Below are positions 50,284 to 62,900 of a stretch of 64,000 bases of DNA, in pieces (the stretch's first letter is position 1; the number at the start of each line of letters is the position of its first letter). Location: contig CM046333.1 of assembly GCA_025403435.1 (NCBI GenBank), forward strand, positions 34,431,521-34,495,520, in the 5' to 3' direction. Both the position numbers and the translations under genes were made by a program. Source of the DNA: Artocarpus heterophyllus. Its lineage: Eukaryota > Streptophyta > Magnoliopsida > Rosales > Moraceae. The notes beneath the pieces were generated by a model. That model worked only from the letters and a program-made list of their open reading frames with translations, was not told the origin of the DNA and ran no database searches.

Positions 50284-53200
50284 TGTTAGAATTAAATATG
50301 AAAAACATAGCAGAAGAAATAGATCATTGACAAACAAAAATTTTCTGAAAACCTTATTTTATCAGGAATAGTTATATAATTTTATTTAAAACTAGAAATC
50401 TTGAAGAATTTGTTTCAAACCTTTTGAAAATCTATTAAGGTATCCTAGCTTTTCTCTTTGATACTACGATCTTCCAAGCTAAGCCTTCACACCAATGAAA
50501 CGACGAGTGGGCGTCAAATCGCAAGAATAAATTAATCTCATCCTTTTCTAAATCTGCTATGTGCTCAACACATGAGACAATAGACCAATTTTTTTAGAAA
50601 AAAAACTCTTAGTTTTTCTCTATAGATATTCTGTAAAAAATATATATATATCACTACAAAAATTCTAAAATAATTGTTATCTCTTTTCTTTTTAAAATGA
50701 GCAGTTAGTTATTTATTTAATTAATTTTAATTTATTTTTAAATCTAAAAGCCGTCCACTAAATTCTTTAGTGGGTAAATCACATATCCATATCAGATATG
50801 TGGAGGAGGTGCTTTAAAAGCACCTTCACGTCTTTTTTTCCCCCTAAACGATTAAAAAAACACATTACTATAACATGTACATATTATTTATATATATATA
50901 AATATATATCTATATACATAAACAAAAGTTTAAAATTAAAACACGCACGCGATATGTGATTGTAAATATAATATATATATATATATATGTAATTTAAATA
51001 ATAAAATCTAATCCATGTTTATATATATAATTTAAATTTAAATTTAAATAAATCATATATTAAATATACTTTTAAATTAATTATTTATTTATTTTGTGTC
51101 CAAGTTGTCAAATTCAAAATGTGGTCCCACCACACATGTGTCATACAAAATTAAAATTATATTTAATAATCATATTGTTCAAATATTATAAATTAATTAA
51201 TTTGAAACATATTTAATTAATCTTATCAATTAAATATAATCAATCAATTAATTAAGTAATTAATTAATTAATTATATTATGTGTCATGGAGAATATTTTT
51301 CTGTGTCGCATTATATCTTTAGTGTGACATAAATAATTTAGAATTCAATAATTCCAAGTTAAATATGTATAAGTTATTCTATGTATTAAATCCAATACAG
51401 TTTATAAAGGTGGCACTAGAGACTTATGGACCTATAATTCAAGCTCCAACAAATTTAACAATTAATTAAACCCCTTAATTAATGTGCCAAATTTATTAGT
51501 TTCAGTATTACTAAAATAAAAAACTAAAACTGAACTCTTGAAATTATAGTAAAAATTACTCAAAGAAAATTAGTGAGCTGTCCATTAATTTAATCATTAC
51601 ATATAAGTCAGTTATTCATAAATACTTCATAATAAGAGCTGGCTTCAATTTTTGTTCACCTCTCTTAATATATCTTTATTCTTGAGTTCCAATAATTCTC
51701 TAATAAACAGTTGATTCATAATCTTATTATGAACGGGTGCTCTATTGTTCAAATATCGAATCATCACTTAAGAGAATTGTGACACCTGTTATTCTCTTAA
51801 CGGGTATTAAGGTAATTAAATTAATTTTTAGTGTGCCAACCAAAAATTTGCTTCATTTAAAATCCATTTCACAATATTTATTTTTATCTATTTTTAAATT
51901 TTCTAAAATTTTTCTATATCTATTTAGTAAATTTACCGAAACGCTCTTGGAACATCAAATTAATTACTAAAATGCCATTTGGCATTATATGAACTAAAGT
52001 CTCCGAAGGAGACATAATGCACTTAATGCTTCACCTACTTGTCTCCCACTTCCCATTATTTTCCTTCTTCAATCGGGCCCTCCAACAAAGAAAACCATGC
52101 ATTCATTTTCTTTTCTCCGTGCAACACTTAATCTCTTCCTTCCTCCTTGAAATGTCTTCTTCTCATTCTCTTCTTCTTCATCTTCTTCTTCTTTCTTCTG
52201 CTTTCTAAGCCTGAGAAACCCAACTCTATGTAGTTCAAAAGTCTCCATGCTAAAGTTGAACTTGAGCTTTAATCCCTTGAATTGATGACTTAAAGTTTTC
52301 AATGAGATTTTGAGGTAAGATTTTAGAAAATTAATCTAGTTTTATCTACCATCTTTATTTTGAATTTGCTCATTTATTTTGCTGCACAAATTAGATTTCA
52401 TGGTTTTGAATGAGAAAGTTTGATATAAGCATGTTTTTACCCTTATTTGCAAGAAAGGCTAGAGATATAGTTTGATGATGATTTTGGTATAAAACTCATG
52501 AGAATATGTTTATTGTGATTATATAATGCATGCTGTATATTTTGGAATGGTTTTGAGATTTTAAACAAGGATAATATGTTTTGGGTTAAAGAAAAACTTG
52601 ACATTCCATAAACTTTGTAATACCTCTATGGGCAGTGGCTATTTCTTGAAATTCTAGGATTAAATTAAAATGAATTTTGTAAATTTGTTTGCATATTTAA
52701 AAAGTAGACATCCTAAGCTTTCTAACGAGCTATTATAAGCCTAAATCAGAGTTGTATTTTATTTTCTATGAATTTTTTTTAATTTTGGGATTAGAAACTA
52801 GTAAACCTGCCAGTGGCAATATACAGCCCGTTTACGTTAAGTAAACCACCTGTTAACTCATGTGATGATTGTAGATAGTGAACCTATCCTTTTTGCAAAA
52901 GTATACTGTCAGTTTGCCATGATATACCAGCTGTTAACATGAACCAAGAACCCATCTTTGCTCACCACCTAATTCCTTAATGTCTTGCAACCTTTCCAAT
53001 ATTATCCTAAGTGATTGATGAATCTTATTAGGGACTAAAACATATAGATTACTTGTATACATTTTATACCATGTTAAGACAAAGATTGTTTACTGTGGTA
53101 TTCAAAAGAGATTTGCATAAAAGCTTTAATGGCACACTAGTAAGATGGATTTACACATAATTTATTTATGAATGTGGTTGTATGTTGTGCTTTAGTTTTA

Positions 53201-54509
53201 AATTGTCCTTATGCATGCCTTAGGATCAAGGGAGTATGGAGCTAACGTTAATTGATTTCGGGATTAAAAGATTGGTGATAAGCTTGAAAGGTAGGGATTC
53301 TATTACTCATCTTTTGTGAGGTTTTTATGGAATTAAAATTGATTGTTTTACCGTAAGATATATATATCTTTGTTGAACTGCTATTATATGAGTATCACAT
53401 ATGAAACTATGACATGGACTCGTCTTATATTATACGACGAGGAACATAATGAATTGACACATGTTATAAATTGAGAAGCATGGTTAGAAAAACTGACTCT
53501 ATAAATAATGATTGAATATAGAGAAGTTATGAGACATGAAGAGGGCGGCGGTTACGTCTTTGGGCACGAATATCCTAAAAGGTAAAATAGGGGGAAGGTG
53601 ATGACGCTTCCTTGGGTTAAAAGTCTCAAAACACACTGTACAGCAATCGACTTGGTGAGGACTCAGGGCTTGATGTCCCCTCACCGGAACACCCTTGGAA
53701 TATTTAGAGGGTGGTCAAGCGCGTTCATTTGAGTTTCGATGAGTTAAGTGGTGCTCTATTGAACGTGGGTACCTAGGAATAATGATGACCTGTAACATTT
53801 GTATATATGTATATTTATGAAACTCGGTAATGATTAACTATGGTATTCATGGAATATGATTATAATAAATCTCATAATCTGGATAATCATGAGTATTAAC
53901 TAACCATGCAGGTTTTAATGTGGTAATGATAAAAACCTAAAGGTGAGTAATGGTTTTCTCTACTGAGCATATTGTTGCTCATTCCCTTATATTTTTTTAT
54001 CTTTTCAGGACTCACTAAGTGTGAGATGGCTACAAGAAAAATAGTTGAGGAAGCGATGTAGCTATATTATGTTGGGACTGCTTCAATTACTAAAAATGTT
54101 CTTCATGATAATGTAAGCATCAATTGTTACTTTCTGTGACTGTATTAAAATGCGTTGAGGGTTAAAATGATGACGACGACAGTTTATATTATTAAATTTA
54201 AGGTGCTACATTAGACTGTGGTTTAATTGTCATTTATATTTTTATTTTTGATTTGAGAGTTTTTATTTAAGCCCTGAGCAACTTTATTTTTAAGGTTTTA
54301 CTTTTATTTCTAATTTTTTTATTTTAATTCATTAAAAACTGTTAACCCCCATATAGGTGCATTACAAGAACTATTTTTCTAACTTTCATAAGGAAGAAAT
54401 GGATTCCATATTTGTATAAAATTATTTCCAACCATTTATTCCATAATGTTTTCGAGATGCTAAGTTATGATCTGTCTTTTGACAATCTTACCATGCAAGT
54501 CAAAAACAT
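50284..54509 (-). repeat. 5' LTR of a C-family copia element, split by a solo LTR
   Basis: TGTTAGAATTAAATATGAA opens an LTR homologous to 15920-19712. It is interrupted at 51778-54366, resumes at GAACTATTTTTCTAAC, and runs into an assembly gap at 54510. Together with the C relic it could be the two ends of one very old element, separated by later insertions. That pairing is inference. Confidence 0.75.
51778..54366 (+). mobile_element. Solo LTR, Ty3/gypsy style
   Basis: 2589 bp from TGTGACACCTGTTATTC to GGTGCATTACA, with TG...CA ends. The flanks are AGAAT (51773-51777) and AGAAC (54367-54371), a 5-bp duplication with one change. The uninterrupted C LTR reads AGAAC at this point, confirming the insertion. 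It has the same start as the solo LTR ending at 39467. A CT-rich leader-like stretch (52060-52200) and ACTGAGCATATTGTTGCTC (53963) fit gypsy LTR style. There are no internal genes. Confidence 0.75.
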
Positions 54510-54609
54510 NNNNNNNNNNNNNNNNNNNNNNNNNNNNNNNNNNNNNNNNNNNNNNNNNNNNNNNNNNNNNNNNNNNNNNNNNNNNNNNNNNNNNNNNNNN
54601 NNNNNNNNN
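54510..54609. other. Assembly gap of exactly 100 N
   Basis: One hundred N, the usual placeholder for a scaffold join of unknown size. It cuts the C-family LTR, so the order and distance between the transposon block and the CABIN1-like gene are not proven by sequence. Confidence 0.97.
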
Positions 54610-55706
54610 TGGGTCGTGCCTATGCTCAAATCAGTATTCGTGCTTTTTTGTCGGTTTTTAACTCTTAATGTGTCTTACAGTGACATTTATTAAAAAAAAA
54701 AACAAATCAAAAAAATGAAAAAGACTAAATCCTAACAAAAGAAACTGAATTATTGATAAAAATTTGCTTCATTAAATACTTTACTAAGCAAAACCCATTG
54801 GGATAAAATCTTGATAAAAAAAAGAGTACAATTATAAAATACATAATAAATAAAAAAAAAGTAAACTTAATTTATAGTGCTTCCATCTTATTCTTTACTC
54901 ATGCTGGTGTTTCTACATTCATTAAGTAATTTAGAAATACATGCATGAGTGATGTAATTTAGAATTCTTTATAAAAATATTTATCAAATATAAAATACAT
55001 CAGTAAAATTAGTTTACATAACATGTTCTAACCGTGCTTGTAATCAGGCCCCTTATCGTGCTTTTAACGTGCTCATGTTTGTGCTCGTGCGAGTGCACGT
55101 GTCGGGTCCTTATCGTACCGTATCTTTAACGTGCTTCGTATCTAAAGTTACATCAACCCCAACCCATTTACTAAGCAGAATAGCTTAAGCCCATTTAATA
55201 ATGACGTCATGTCTATTTTTTAATGTGTCATGCTCGTGTCAACTATGCCCAGCTCATTTTGACATCTCTATATCAAAATATTAAATTTTACTAGGTTCAA
55301 ATGAAGAAGGCTCAACTTTTATTTTTTTAAAAGTAAATGCACTCGGCCTTTATAGCTCCAGCTCACTTTAATGCTTATGCACATGTAATAAGAAGATCAC
55401 CCAAGCTGCTATATGTCTAGCATTTAAAGTGCTTCTCCAAAGAAAGGAGTCTAAAATGAGTAGTTTCGAAAGCATTTTTATTAAAATACTTGTGTGTTGG
55501 GCACACCCATTTGAATTTACTCGTTTATTATTTAATGTAAAGCTCTCAACAATCATAATATAAAACAAAAAAAAAATCTATTGTATTAAAGCTCTTATAT
55601 GCTATAGTATTTAAACTCATTTTTTTAATTCAAATCGAATTGTCAAACTCTAATGATTTTAATGGGAAGAAAAGTGGTAAACTCTTTAAAAAATAGTATA
55701 TAGTTC
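54610..55706. other. Intergenic, degenerate repeat-like sequence
   Basis: No coding region. Near 55020-55270 phrases such as CGTGCTCATG, GTGCTCGTGCGAGTGCACG and CTTTAACGTGCTTCG recur, suggesting an old dispersed repeat. The rest is AT-rich. Confidence 0.4.
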
Positions 55707-56239
55707 AGGGCCGTTTGTTTCGCATGTTCGGCCAATCTTTCGAATTCAAATATTAGAATGCTTTGGATACGTGTTTGTATCCCTCAAAATTCAAATAAAA
55801 TGAATCATATGAATCCAAGTTTTTAAAGTTCTAATCCCTTTAATCTCTTTAGACTTAGATATGTTTGCTACAATAAAAGTTAAAATTCTCTTTTCTATAT
55901 TTGAGGGAAAAAATCATAACTTCTTCATTTGATATACAATTGAAATGATTCTTCTTTTATTTTGTTCCTAACAAAAAGAGGAATAAATTAAAATCCATAT
56001 TGCATATTTTTTAGAATCACGAACATTGTGATTTTGTTTGATTTGTTTAATAAATCAAAACTTTTTCTATTATCTATACCAACACGAATTTTAATTTCAT
56101 TCCATATTCAGATTCGCACTTTAAATACACATCTAAATGTCAATTCAAATAACAATTCAACTCACTAATTTAAATCATACAATTCAAAATAAAATAATCT
56201 AAATCAATACAATTCGAATTTATTTACCAAACAGATCCT
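55707..56239. mobile_element. 533-bp non-autonomous TIR element (hAT-like MITE)
   Basis: The left end AGGGCCGTTTGTTTCG and the inverted right end AGGATCTGTTTGGTAAA form short imperfect TIRs. The flanks share TAGTTC (55701-55706 and 56240-56245). The interior is AT-rich with many ATTCAAAT/ATTTGAAT words and no transposase. The superfamily is uncertain, since hAT would normally give 8 bp. Confidence 0.65.
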
Positions 56240-56245
56240 TAGTTC

Positions 56246-56990
56246 GAATGAGCAACTATGTGGTTGTATGCACAGTTGAGAAAATATTATATTTTTTTTA
56301 ACTTGAAGATATTATAATATTGGTACCTTATGTTTTGAAAAACATCCTTCTTGTTTGGTTTTGTTTTGAAAATTTTTGAAAATGTTTTTGTATTTTTTTA
56401 AGGAAAAAAATTTTAAAAACACCCTCAACACAATTCTAAAAAAATTCTTATTTTCTAAAATAAAACTATTTTTACCTATTTTAAAAATACTAATAAACGG
56501 ACCCATCATATTCTTATCATATTGATTGGACAACATCAAAACAATACCCTATTTGCTATTCATTTTGTTGAGAAAAGCAAATTTTTTTTTTTTTTTGAAA
56601 AAGGGAACGCTAAACGCAGCGTTTTAAAGGAGGCGGGGCCGAACGAGGTAACGTACAAAAGACGGCGACAAAGAAACCCACCTCCTGAGCGTTCTTGAAC
56701 GACGTCGTTTGGCATTTCTCCGTCCTTAGGCCGTAACCGTCTTCAACGGAAGTCTCCATCGCTGTCCTCCTGTGTCGAAACTAAAAATTAACATCAACAA
56801 AAAAGAAACAATCCCTAACTAATTTCCCTTTCCTTTTTCCAGGAATTAAAATTTTAAAAAAAGAAGCAAGAAATTAGGGAATTACCCTAAGTAATTCCTT
56901 TTTAGAATATACAAAGTCACTTGGTAGCACAAACTTCATCAGCCAAAACCCAAAACCAAAACCAGATTGCCACATTCCAGTTACCCAACA
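56246..56990 (+). promoter_or_regulatory. Upstream region and 5' leader of the CABIN1-like gene
   Basis: An AT-rich part is followed by a GC-richer block at 56600-56770 with AACGCT/AGCGTT inverted repeat (56605-56622), AGGCGGGGCC (56631) and GAACGACGTCGTTTGG (56697). This is typical of a broadly expressed plant promoter without a clear TATA. Pyrimidine and purine tracts at 56820-56990 look like the transcribed leader. Confidence 0.5.
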
Positions 56991-59900
56991 ATGGTAAGCT
57001 TGTTTCTCTTAAACTCTATTTCACTTTCTTTTTTTTTCTTTAATGAATTGGGATGTTTTGCTTTTGTGTAGTTTTCAATCGCGGCGATCAACGACACGGA
57101 TTCCAAAGGCCAATGGGAACCCTTAGCTCCCACCAAAGAAGCCCAGGCATTTCTCTTTCTCTTTTAACTTTTTTTTTTATAGTGTTTTCTTTGGTTTTGG
57201 TTTCTTGATTCTAGAACGCCTTATATTTGTTTGATTGAATTAAGCAACTTGTTATGAAGTTAATTTGACTGTGTAACGTGGGATTTTCTTTCAATTCAGG
57301 AGTATTTTCGATTTTTTTCCTTTTGCCCAGTTGAAAAGTTTTTACATTTTTTGATTTTTGATTGGTAATATATCAGGAATTTCATCTTTCACAAACTTAT
57401 CATGAGGGACTACTTAAATTGCAAGCTAAAGAGTATGAAAAAGCTTGTGAGCTGTTAGAGTCTGTCCTAAAAGATCCTCTTATAGCAAATGCCCAGGTAC
57501 TACTTAATACTTTCTTCTCAACAACATTTCATTTGCTTTCTTTTTGTTCTCAAATTAATTGATTGTTATTATTATTTTTTTATTGATTTTGCAGGTAGAT
57601 GGGAATGCAAGTGATGGGCATCTATTGCAACTCAGGTAAACTTTATTTTTCTATATTTTCACATATTAAAATTTTCTAACTTTTTTTTCTTCTTTCCTTC
57701 ATGCTTCTACATTTTGCTTTTAAATCTAATTGATAGGAATTTACTGACTCTGGTTTTTTGCATTGTCATCATTCCCTTCAATTTCTTCATGTTTACCATT
57801 TGGGAGGATTGTGACAATTAAGTTATGTCACCTTTTCCGGGGGCTATATAGCAACATAATTTCAAAGTCCGTTTTGAATCCAGTTTTATGCTCCAAACGA
57901 TCATATATGAAATTCTTTATTCATTGCTGTGGACGGAGTTATGTGCCTTGAAATGAATTAGAAAAATAATGGGGTTGTAACAACTAAAAAGCAGTGTAGA
58001 TGGATGACTGATTTTCTTTCCTTTTATTTTTTGGTTGATTCCACTATGGATAACAATGTCAGACATATTAGATTAATCTGGGGTTAGTTGTAAACTATAT
58101 TTTGGCTAATTGCTTATTTTGGTTACTTCAGATTTTTGGCATTGAAGAACCTTGCCTCTGTTTTTCTTCAACAAGGTTCATCGCATTATGAAAACGCTCT
58201 ACACTGTTACCTTCAAGCAGTAGAGATTGATACTAAAGATTCGGTTGTCTGGAACCAACTGGGAACTTTATCGTGCTCAATGGGCTTATTGAGTATTTCA
58301 CGCTGGGCATTTGAGCAAGGGCTTTTATGTAGTCCTAATAATTGTGAGGATTTGTTTAGTCTTCAAATATTTGAATTTTTTTAAATTTTTTTATGCTATA
58401 TACTCATTGTGTATCTAACTCTCTTCTTTCATGATTGTGAAAAAAAAATCTTTTCTGGACTATTGGTGCAGGGAATTGTATGGAAAAATTACTGGAAATC
58501 CTAATTGCTATTGGCGATGAAGTTGCATGTCTTTCTGTCGCAGAGTTGATTTTGAGGCATTGGCCATCACATTCTCGTGCTTTGCATGTCAAGAAAACCA
58601 TTGAAGATTCAGAACCTGTTCCATTTGCTCCTAGAGGTATTGATAAGTTGGAACCCAAACATGTCCGGCTTAAATTCCTCGGTAAGAGAAAAGCAGCTGA
58701 TGAGAATCTTGATGAGGGTCTTGCATGTAAACAGCTGAAACAAAACTTAGAAGTACACATGGCAGAAGCTTCCTGGGTGGGTCTTGCTGATGTACTCTTG
58801 GATGTCTTACTTCCACTAAATTGCTGTCATGTTGAGAAGGGTGGTGAAAAAGCATACAGATCTGGGGATGTCAGGCTAATTATTCACCTACCTTCTGGTT
58901 CAGAAAATACTACTGGGTCTGTGTCTGAGGAAAGGACAGGACTGAACTTAACCCCAATTGCTACGACTACATCACTTGGTGATTCTAACATTGAAATGGT
59001 AGGAGCTGTGAAAGAAAAAGACACAAATATCATGGAAGAACAACCACAGGAGAGGAGGAGTAGTCGCCTCAGGAATCGGAAGCCAGGGAAAGAAGACCTA
59101 GACTTTGTTAATGATAAGAACCTAGCCAAGGTTGTAATTCAATATCTAGAGGCATTTATCGCTTGTGAATTAGGGAAGAAGGATTCTGCAATTTCTGCTA
59201 ATTGCTCCATATCATCTCGTGATCAAGCTCCGTGTGATATCGAACATAATGATGTTTATCAATTTCTTACAAAGACCTCAAACAATTTTGGTGCTTATCA
59301 CATGGGCCACTTACTTTTAGAACACTTAGCAAGTAGGAGTCTAATGTGTCAAGACACATTAGTCAAATTCTTGGATTTAGAGAAGATGACCAGACATTGG
59401 GGGAAGGAGAGGACCCCTGAGAGCAATCTTTTTCTCTCTGAGCTGTATTATGACCTCGGATCTTCTTCTTCCAATGCTTCCAAAAAATCAGAGTTTATGT
59501 CAGACGCGTCCTATCATCTCTGTAAGATTATTGAATCTGTAGCTTTGGATTATCCTCATTACTTGAATTGTAACTTAGAGGATGAAGGAAGTTCTAGGCT
59601 CATAGGATCCCAAGGTAATGGTGGAGTATCAGCTATTGGATCTATTCCTCAAAATTTACCATCAGAGAGTTCGTCCTTAATAAATAATATTTCTTTTTGG
59701 GTTCGGTTCTTTTGGTTAAGCGGGCGATTGTCTATTTTGGATGATAACAAGGAAAAAGCTTACGAAGAATTTAGCACTTCTTTGTCACTTTTGGCAAAGA
59801 TGAAGAGCACAAACAGCTCTCAATGTTCTGTATGCCTCCCACACTGCAAAGTTGTCAAAGAGATAACCATGGATGGGGTTCTTCATCAAATTAACATTTT

Positions 59901-62900
59901 GAAGGTTGATTTCTTGATGGAGAAGACTTTGGTTGAGATGATTGAGAAAGAAATGTATGTGGAGTGCATGGCCTTGCTTGCTCCACTTCTATTCTCTGCA
60001 AAAGATGTCCACCTTGATACACTATCTTTACCCTCTACGGATAAAGAAGGTGAAGAAATTACATCTCTTGAACTATCAGCTCTTGACATTCTACTAAAAG
60101 CATGTGAAAAGACAAACCCAATGGACACTGAGGTGTATTTGAATTGCCATCGGCGAAAGCTGCAAATACTTGTGGCACTAGCTGGAATTGATGAGTCTCT
60201 CGCTTGTTGTAAAGCCTTCCATCTGGAGTCTGGCACAAAAACACTTTCTTCTTCTGATATAGAAGCAAAAGAAATTTCAGGAAAGCGCTGCAATTTCTCG
60301 GTGTTTGAGGAAGTAAAGGCAATATCTCAATGTGTCTCACAAATTAAGAACTCTGTTGATTCATCTGGAGATTCTGTAAGTCATTTTCTTTTATAGCATA
60401 ATCATCTCTTTGATGTCCTGGCTACCAGAATAATGTATTCATACGATTACATGTGGTTAAATCCACAAGATAAAACAGCACGATCCTTCTATTATATTCT
60501 AGCGAGGATGGGGAAAGATTAAGAAGCATTTCAATTTATGACAGAAAAAGGTGTTTCAGGCTAAGATTCCTGTACAAATCATATTTTTGGTATCTTTACA
60601 ATGCATTTGGGACTTCTGTCCTCTTTCAACTTGTATTGTTGAACCCAACCCAAATATTTAGTTGCCTGGTATATTTTCAATTTGATATAACTGTGGTGGT
60701 CTAGATATTACTAATATGTTTTGTCAAAAATCTTGATAATGGCTGTTTGTGATTTGGCATAAGTTGAGTTGGTTTGGCTGTTCATACTTTCACTCTAGTT
60801 TCTTTTGTTTGTGTTGTACATGGTAATGCTTTAATTGCAGGATGGAGCTGCCATTCCCAGAAGAATCATTTGTGATATTCAGTCGTTGCTGTTGACAGTC
60901 ATGTGCAACGTTGCTGGCATATTCCTCTGTAAGAAATATTCTGGGCAAGTAATTACTGATCAAACTGAAAGAAGCTGTTTTGTTGAAGCAGCAATTGCTT
61001 TCTGCAAGCTTCAACACCTCGACCTTATGGTTCCTGTTAAAACTCAAGTAAGTCATATATGTGTTCGTTGTGAATTTTATTCCCCCTACATATGAAGAAC
61101 TGGATTTTTAATAAAGTCTTTCGTTCAATCAATTGTTTACTGGTTATTGTTATTGCTCCACCTTTTTTTGCCCCTATCTATTCTTTTCTGACTTGACATT
61201 TTAGGTCGACTTAATTGTTGCAACACATGATTTACTTGCTGAATATGGGCTTTGCTGTGCGGGAGAAGATGGTTCAGGGGAGGAAGGAATATTTCTCAAA
61301 TTTGCAATTAAACACCTTCTGGCCTTGGATATGAAGGTTAAATCTAACAAGGAAACAACTGACTGCAATGAGCAACCTAGCCTCGATACTTGTACAAAGA
61401 TGCCTGTAAGTGAAGCAAAATTGGAATCACTAGATGTGGAAATGGTTATGGGTGGAAAGGTTGAAACCGGGGCTGTGGAGAAGCATGCTTGTGAACATTT
61501 GTCTTTGCAAAGTGTTTCACCTCATAAAACTCCAGATAAAGATGCTGTGGGAGTGGTTGGTGGAAACCTGGACCATAATAGGTCCAGTGAAAAACCTGAA
61601 AGTGGGGAAAAGGCAAGGGATCAATTGATTGAAGGTGTATATGAACTCACTGAAGATGAAAAGGAGGAACTTCAGTCAAAAATTGATGCAGCTTTGGATC
61701 AGTGTTTTTTCTGCTTATACGGCCTGAATATTAGATCTGACGCATCCTATGAAGATGATCTAGCCACGCATAGAAATACCAGCCGTGGAGATTATCAGAC
61801 AAAGGAACAGTGTGCAGATGTCTTTCAGTATATTCTTCCATATGCAAAGGCTTCTTCTGTGAGTTATCTCTCTCTCTATTTCTTTTGTTTGTTCTAACCT
61901 CCTGCACACAAGCTTTTTCGTTTTTGGTTTTTGATCTTACTCAGCTTCAAGGTTCGAGATGCTACAACAGCTTAGTCAACTGACCTTTTATTTGGCTGTA
62001 TGTGGCTAGAGAACCGGCTTGGTAAAACTTCGCAGAGTGCTAAGAGCCATTCGTAAACATTTTCCACAACCACCAGAAGACGTTCTGGCTGGAAATGCAA
62101 TTGATAAATTCTTAGATGATCCAGACTTATGTGAAGATAAACTCTCAGAGGAGGCTGGTTCTGATGGATTTCTCGAAACCATGACAAAGACTATACTTAC
62201 CCACTCGGGAAGCGTTAAGAAGCACAAGATGTCATTAGTTGCAAGGTATAAATGAGCAAAATGCTCATACTGATGGAACTTTTATCCCAAAAAGTGGCTA
62301 CAACCATGAACTAAATTTTAGTTTTGGGCCCTCTAATATGTCTTTGCAGCTCTGAGCCATATATGGAGGTCTACAGTAACTTATATTATTTCCTAGCCCT
62401 GTCCGAGGAAATGAGTGCAACGGATAAGTGGCCTGGCTTTGTACTCACAAAGGAAGGGGAAGAATTTGTACAGCATAATGCAAACCTCTTCAAATATGAT
62501 TTATTGTGTAACCCTCTAAGATTTGAGAGTTGGGAACGACTTGCAAATATATATGATGAGGTTGACTTCTTTTTTTTTTTTTTTTTTTCTTTTTTTCTTT
62601 TATCATTTTCAGTTTTTAAGTTCTGTAAAACCTTTTTTATGGCTTGAAATATTTATACATATGATTTCTTAAGAATTCCTCTCTGTTATTATGGAAACAG
62701 GAGGTAGACTTGTTGCTAAATGATGGCAGTAAACACATCAATGTAGCAGGATGGAGGCAGAATGCCATGTTGCCTCAGAGGGTTGAGACAAGTCGAAGAC
62801 GGAGTAGGCGCTGTCTGCTAATGAGTCTGGCTTTGGCAAAGACATCAGCCCAGCAGGTTTCACTCACTTTCTTTATCTATTCGTGTAGAACGTGGATTTT

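Noticed and set aside
54412..54693. Frames spanning the N gap
   Set aside because: They exist only because the N run is read as open codons.
58404..60340. Minus-strand frames over CABIN1 exon 6 (such as 58404-58760 and 59886-60293)
   Set aside because: They are shadows of a long conserved coding exon on the plus strand.
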